NCBI GenBank assembly: GCA_012963185.1
Contig: DTWD01000313.1
Location: 1-7,400 of the forward strand
Direction: 5' to 3'
Length of the DNA: 7,400 bases
Source: Acidobacteriota bacterium
GTDB taxonomy: Bacteria; Acidobacteriota; Vicinamibacteria; Vicinamibacterales; UBA8438
Shown here: in pieces, positions 5,392 to 7,400 of the stretch
Layout of the letters: each line of letters begins with the position of its first letter
Numbering within the stretch: position 1 is the first letter of the stretch
Notes under the pieces: model-generated
The model's input: the letters and a program-made list of their open reading frames with translations, nothing else
Told to the model about the DNA's origin: nothing
Databases searched by the model: none
Made by a program: the position numbers and the translations under genes

Positions 5392-7317
5392 TTACTCTGG
5401 AATGGGGGTCCGCTTCAGCCGGACCTCGTCTGTTAGTGAATTAATCACTTCGGAAATGGTTCGAGATCCTTGGTCGCCGTCTTTCCGATTTCGAAGAGCG
5501 ACCGTCCCATTTCCGACCTCTCTGTCACCAATTACCAGCATATAGGGGACTTTTTGTAGTTGTGCCTCTCGAATTTTCAATCCAATTTTTTCTTGGCGTT
5601 TATCAAGTTCGCCCCGGAAGCCCGCTTTAGTGAGTTGTTCAAGTACTGATTGGCCATGGTCAATGTGTCGGTCGGCAATGGTCAGTATTCGTAATTGCAC
5701 GGGCGATAACCATAGTGGTAAGGCACCGGCGAAATGTTCGATCAGGACCGCAATAAATCGTTCGAAACTTCCGAAGATTGCCCGGTGGATCAAGACTGGA
5801 GTGTGCTCCGCATTGTCAGCCCCGATGTATTTCAAGCCGAAGCGCTGGGGCATCTGGTAGTCGAGTTGAATCGTGGCGCACTGCCAGCTTCGGCCGATGG
5901 CATCGGTGACATGAATGTCTATCTTGGGCCCGTAAAAACTTCCGTCGCCGGCAGAGATCGAATAGCTGCTATTGGCAGCATTGAGTGCCGATTTTAGCTG
6001 TTGCTCGGCATGGTCCCACGTTTCCACTGTTCCGATGTAGTGCTCAGGGCGGGTCGAAAGTTCAACGTTGTAATCGAGCTGGAAGTCGCCATAAATTCTA
6101 CTAACGAGTTTGAGTAAGCGCTCAACCTCTTCACTGATTTGTTCTTCAGTAATGAAGCAGTGTGCGTCATCCTGTGACAATTGTCGTACGCGAGTCAGTC
6201 CGCTCACCACGCCAGACGCTTCTTGGCGATGAAGCACTCCTTGGTCATAAAAGCGAAGTGGGAGGTCACGGTAGCTTCGGCCTTCACTCGCAAACATTAG
6301 CATGTGAGCCGGACAGTTCATTGCCTTGAGTGCGAACGATTCGCCTTCTGAATCTATCTGGAACATATTTTCGCGATAGTGTTCCCAGTGCCCCGATTTT
6401 TCCCAAAGTTTTTTGTTGAATACAAGAGGCGTTCGGACTTCCTGATAGCCTTCGCCTGAAAGCTCACGCCGCATATAGTCAGCCAGGGTCTGGTAAAGGG
6501 TTGTGCCTTTTGCATGCCAAAAAGGTGCGCCCGGCGCCCAGGGGTGAAATGTAAAGAGTCCAAGCTCCTTCCCCAACTTTCGATGGTCTCGTTTTTTGGC
6601 TTCGGAGAGTCTGTGTAGATATTTTTTGAGTTCAGACTCTTTAAAGAACGCCGTGCCATAGATTCGTTGCATCGGCTGATTTTGAGCGTCACCTTTCCAG
6701 TAGGCGTTGGAACTGTGGAGCACCTTAAAAGCCTTAAGTTTTTCAGTTGAGGGTACGTGTGGTCCGGTACAGAAGTCGACAAAAGCATCTTCGATCGTGT
6801 AGCACGAGACGATGGGGCCACCTTTCTCTTCAATGAGTTGCACCTTCAAGGATTCGCCACGGTCTCTGAAGAAAGCTTTGGCTTCTTCCTTTGGCATCAG
6901 CTTTCGTTCGTAGCGCAGATTACGTTTTGAGATCTCAATCATCTTTGCTTCGATCGCTTCAAGATCCTCTGGTACGAACGGGCGATCAACGATGAAGTCA
7001 TAAAAGAATCCATCTTCGATCGGTGGTCCAATACCGCACTGCGTTTCAGAAAATAAGGCGGTAACGGCGGCGGCGAGGAGATGTGCCGTGCTATGTCGAT
7101 ATAGCTCAAGGGCACCGGGAGAATTTGATGTTACGATTTCGACTCTCGCGTTCTCCCTGAGTTCATACGACAAATCAACCATCTTGCCGTTAACGGTCGC
7201 GGCCAGTGCTTGCCTACGTAGACGCCCAGAAATTCCTTGTGCGACTTCAAAAACTGGAGTGCCAGCCGGGAATTGTCGGGTTGAATTATCAGGCAGCGTA
7301 ATTGTTACGTCGGTCAT
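5392..7317 (-). CDS. thrS: Threonyl-tRNA synthetase
   Basis: 641-residue class II synthetase that charges tRNA-Thr and removes mischarged Ser-tRNA-Thr; E. coli ThrRS has 642. Domains: TGS (about 3-63), the N2 editing domain with H75-x3-H79 (HSTAH) and C183-x3-H187 (CTGPH), the catalytic core (about 240-535) with zinc ligands C335 (MNCPAH), H386 (DDAHCF) and H511 ([12 protein letters not shown]), motif 2 [18 protein letters not shown] (361-378), and the anticodon-binding domain (about 540-635). All editing and zinc residues are present. I choose ATG 7317-7315; an in-frame TTG at 7326 would add three residues but has no better ribosome site. No Shine-Dalgarno precedes the ATG. Motif 2 differs from the enteric CHRNEPSGSLHGLMRVR and resembles acidobacterial types from memory. 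It is the first protein gene of the cluster; infC starts 52 bp after its stop. Confidence 0.97.
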   Translation of the reverse strand: MTDVTITLPDNSTRQFPAGTPVFEVAQGISGRLRRQALAATVNGKMVDLSYELRENARVEIVTSNSPGALELYRHSTAHLLAAAVTALFSETQCGIGPPIEDGFFYDFIVDRPFVPEDLEAIEAKMIEISKRNLRYERKLMPKEEAKAFFRDRGESLKVQLIEEKGGPIVSCYTIEDAFVDFCTGPHVPSTEKLKAFKVLHSSNAYWKGDAQNQPMQRIYGTAFFKESELKKYLHRLSEAKKRDHRKLGKELGLFTFHPWAPGAPFWHAKGTTLYQTLADYMRRELSGEGYQEVRTPLVFNKKLWEKSGHWEHYRENMFQIDSEGESFALKAMNCPAHMLMFASEGRSYRDLPLRFYDQGVLHRQEASGVVSGLTRVRQLSQDDAHCFITEEQISEEVERLLKLVSRIYGDFQLDYNVELSTRPEHYIGTVETWDHAEQQLKSALNAANSSYSISAGDGSFYGPKIDIHVTDAIGRSWQCATIQLDYQMPQRFGLKYIGADNAEHTPVLIHRAIFGSFERFIAVLIEHFAGALPLWLSPVQLRILTIADRHIDHGQSVLEQLTKAGFRGELDKRQEKIGLKIREAQLQKVPYMLVIGDREVGNGTVALRNRKDGDQGSRTISEVINSLTDEVRLKRTPIPE

Positions 7318-7329
7318 GTGATGCAATAG

Positions 7330-7358
7330 ATTTTAAATAAGTCGGAGACTCTGAACAA
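7330..7358 (-). promoter_or_regulatory. Candidate thrS operon promoter, near-leaderless
   Basis: TTGTTC (7358-7353) and TAAAAT (7335-7330, 5 of 6 consensus) are exactly 17 bp apart. The start point would fall near 7323, only about 5-7 nt before the thrS ATG. This would explain the missing Shine-Dalgarno and would exclude the TTG at 7326 as the start. It lies between the tRNA and thrS. No terminator separates the tRNA, so co-transcription with the tRNA is an alternative. Confidence 0.45.
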
Positions 7359-7366
7359 CAGCTAGA

Positions 7367-7400
7367 TGGTAGGCACGGGCGGACTTGAACCGCCGACCTC
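7367..7400 (-). tRNA. tRNA 3' part, probably tRNA-Val (cut by the window edge)
   Basis: On the minus strand the sequence holds variable loop GAGGTC (7400-7395), T stem-loop GGCGG-TTCAAGT-CCGCC (7394-7378), 3' acceptor strand CGTGCCT, discriminator A and encoded CCA (7369-7367). The 5' acceptor strand is predicted to be AGGCACG, outside the window. The anticodon is not visible. Valine (GAC anticodon) is suggested by resemblance to remembered tRNA-Val sequences with discriminator A and by tRNA-Val often lying next to thrS, so the identity is inference; the tRNA itself is secure. Confidence 0.9.

Noticed and set aside
5392..7326. thrS starting at TTG 7326
   Set aside because: It adds only three residues before an ATG that fits the usual ThrRS start, and the likely transcription start lies downstream of it.
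1..7400. CRISPR array, insertion sequence or other mobile element
   Set aside because: I saw no regularly spaced repeats, transposase frame or terminal inverted repeats; the window is fully occupied by a housekeeping cluster.

Overview
All recognisable genes in this window lie on the minus strand and read from high to low coordinates. They form one compact translation cluster: the 3' end of a tRNA (probably tRNA-Val), thrS, infC, rpmI, rplT, pheS, pheT, a small coiled-coil gene, zapA, then 6S RNA at the low-coordinate edge. Gaps are short: 4 bp overlap between pheS and pheT, and 13-52 bp elsewhere. I see no coding gene on the plus strand.

Organism: a bacterium of medium GC by eye. The thrS-infC-rpmI-rplT-pheST core is widespread. 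Several details argue against an enteric/pseudomonad origin. PheS carries a four-cysteine insertion, PheT lacks its OB-fold tRNA-binding domain, the ThrRS motif 2 region does not look enteric, ZapA has an AALNIADEYF core, and pheT is followed by a coiled-coil gene and zapA rather than ihfA. From memory this combination fits Acidobacteriota or a related deltaproteobacterial-type lineage. That is an inference without alignment (about 0.6). Transfer of the block into another lineage is the main alternative.

Layout. 7367-7400: tRNA 3' end with encoded CCA. 7330-7358: candidate sigma-70-like promoter placed so close to the thrS ATG that the mRNA would be nearly leaderless. 5392-7317: ThrRS. 4770-5339: IF3, which I start at an AUU codon behind a good Shine-Dalgarno, 26 codons upstream of the first GTG. 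4558-4755 and 4168-4542: ribosomal proteins L35 and L20. 4122-4167: spacer with two mutually exclusive stem-loops ending 2 nt before the pheS start. 3072-4121 and 973-3075: the two PheRS subunits. 656-931: ZapB-like coiled coil. 303-620: ZapA. 184-302: promoter region. 6-183: 6S RNA. 1-26: terminator-like hairpin and U-run.

Functionally the window combines two aminoacyl-tRNA synthetases, an initiation factor and two 50S proteins with a cell-division pair and the global RNA polymerase regulator 6S RNA. The genes themselves are known families. The points worth a second look are the short PheT with the Cys4 PheS, the F-P-Y substitution in the PheS amino-acid pocket, the alternative hairpins before pheS, the AUU start of infC and the near-leaderless thrS promoter. 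I did not find a wholly new system.
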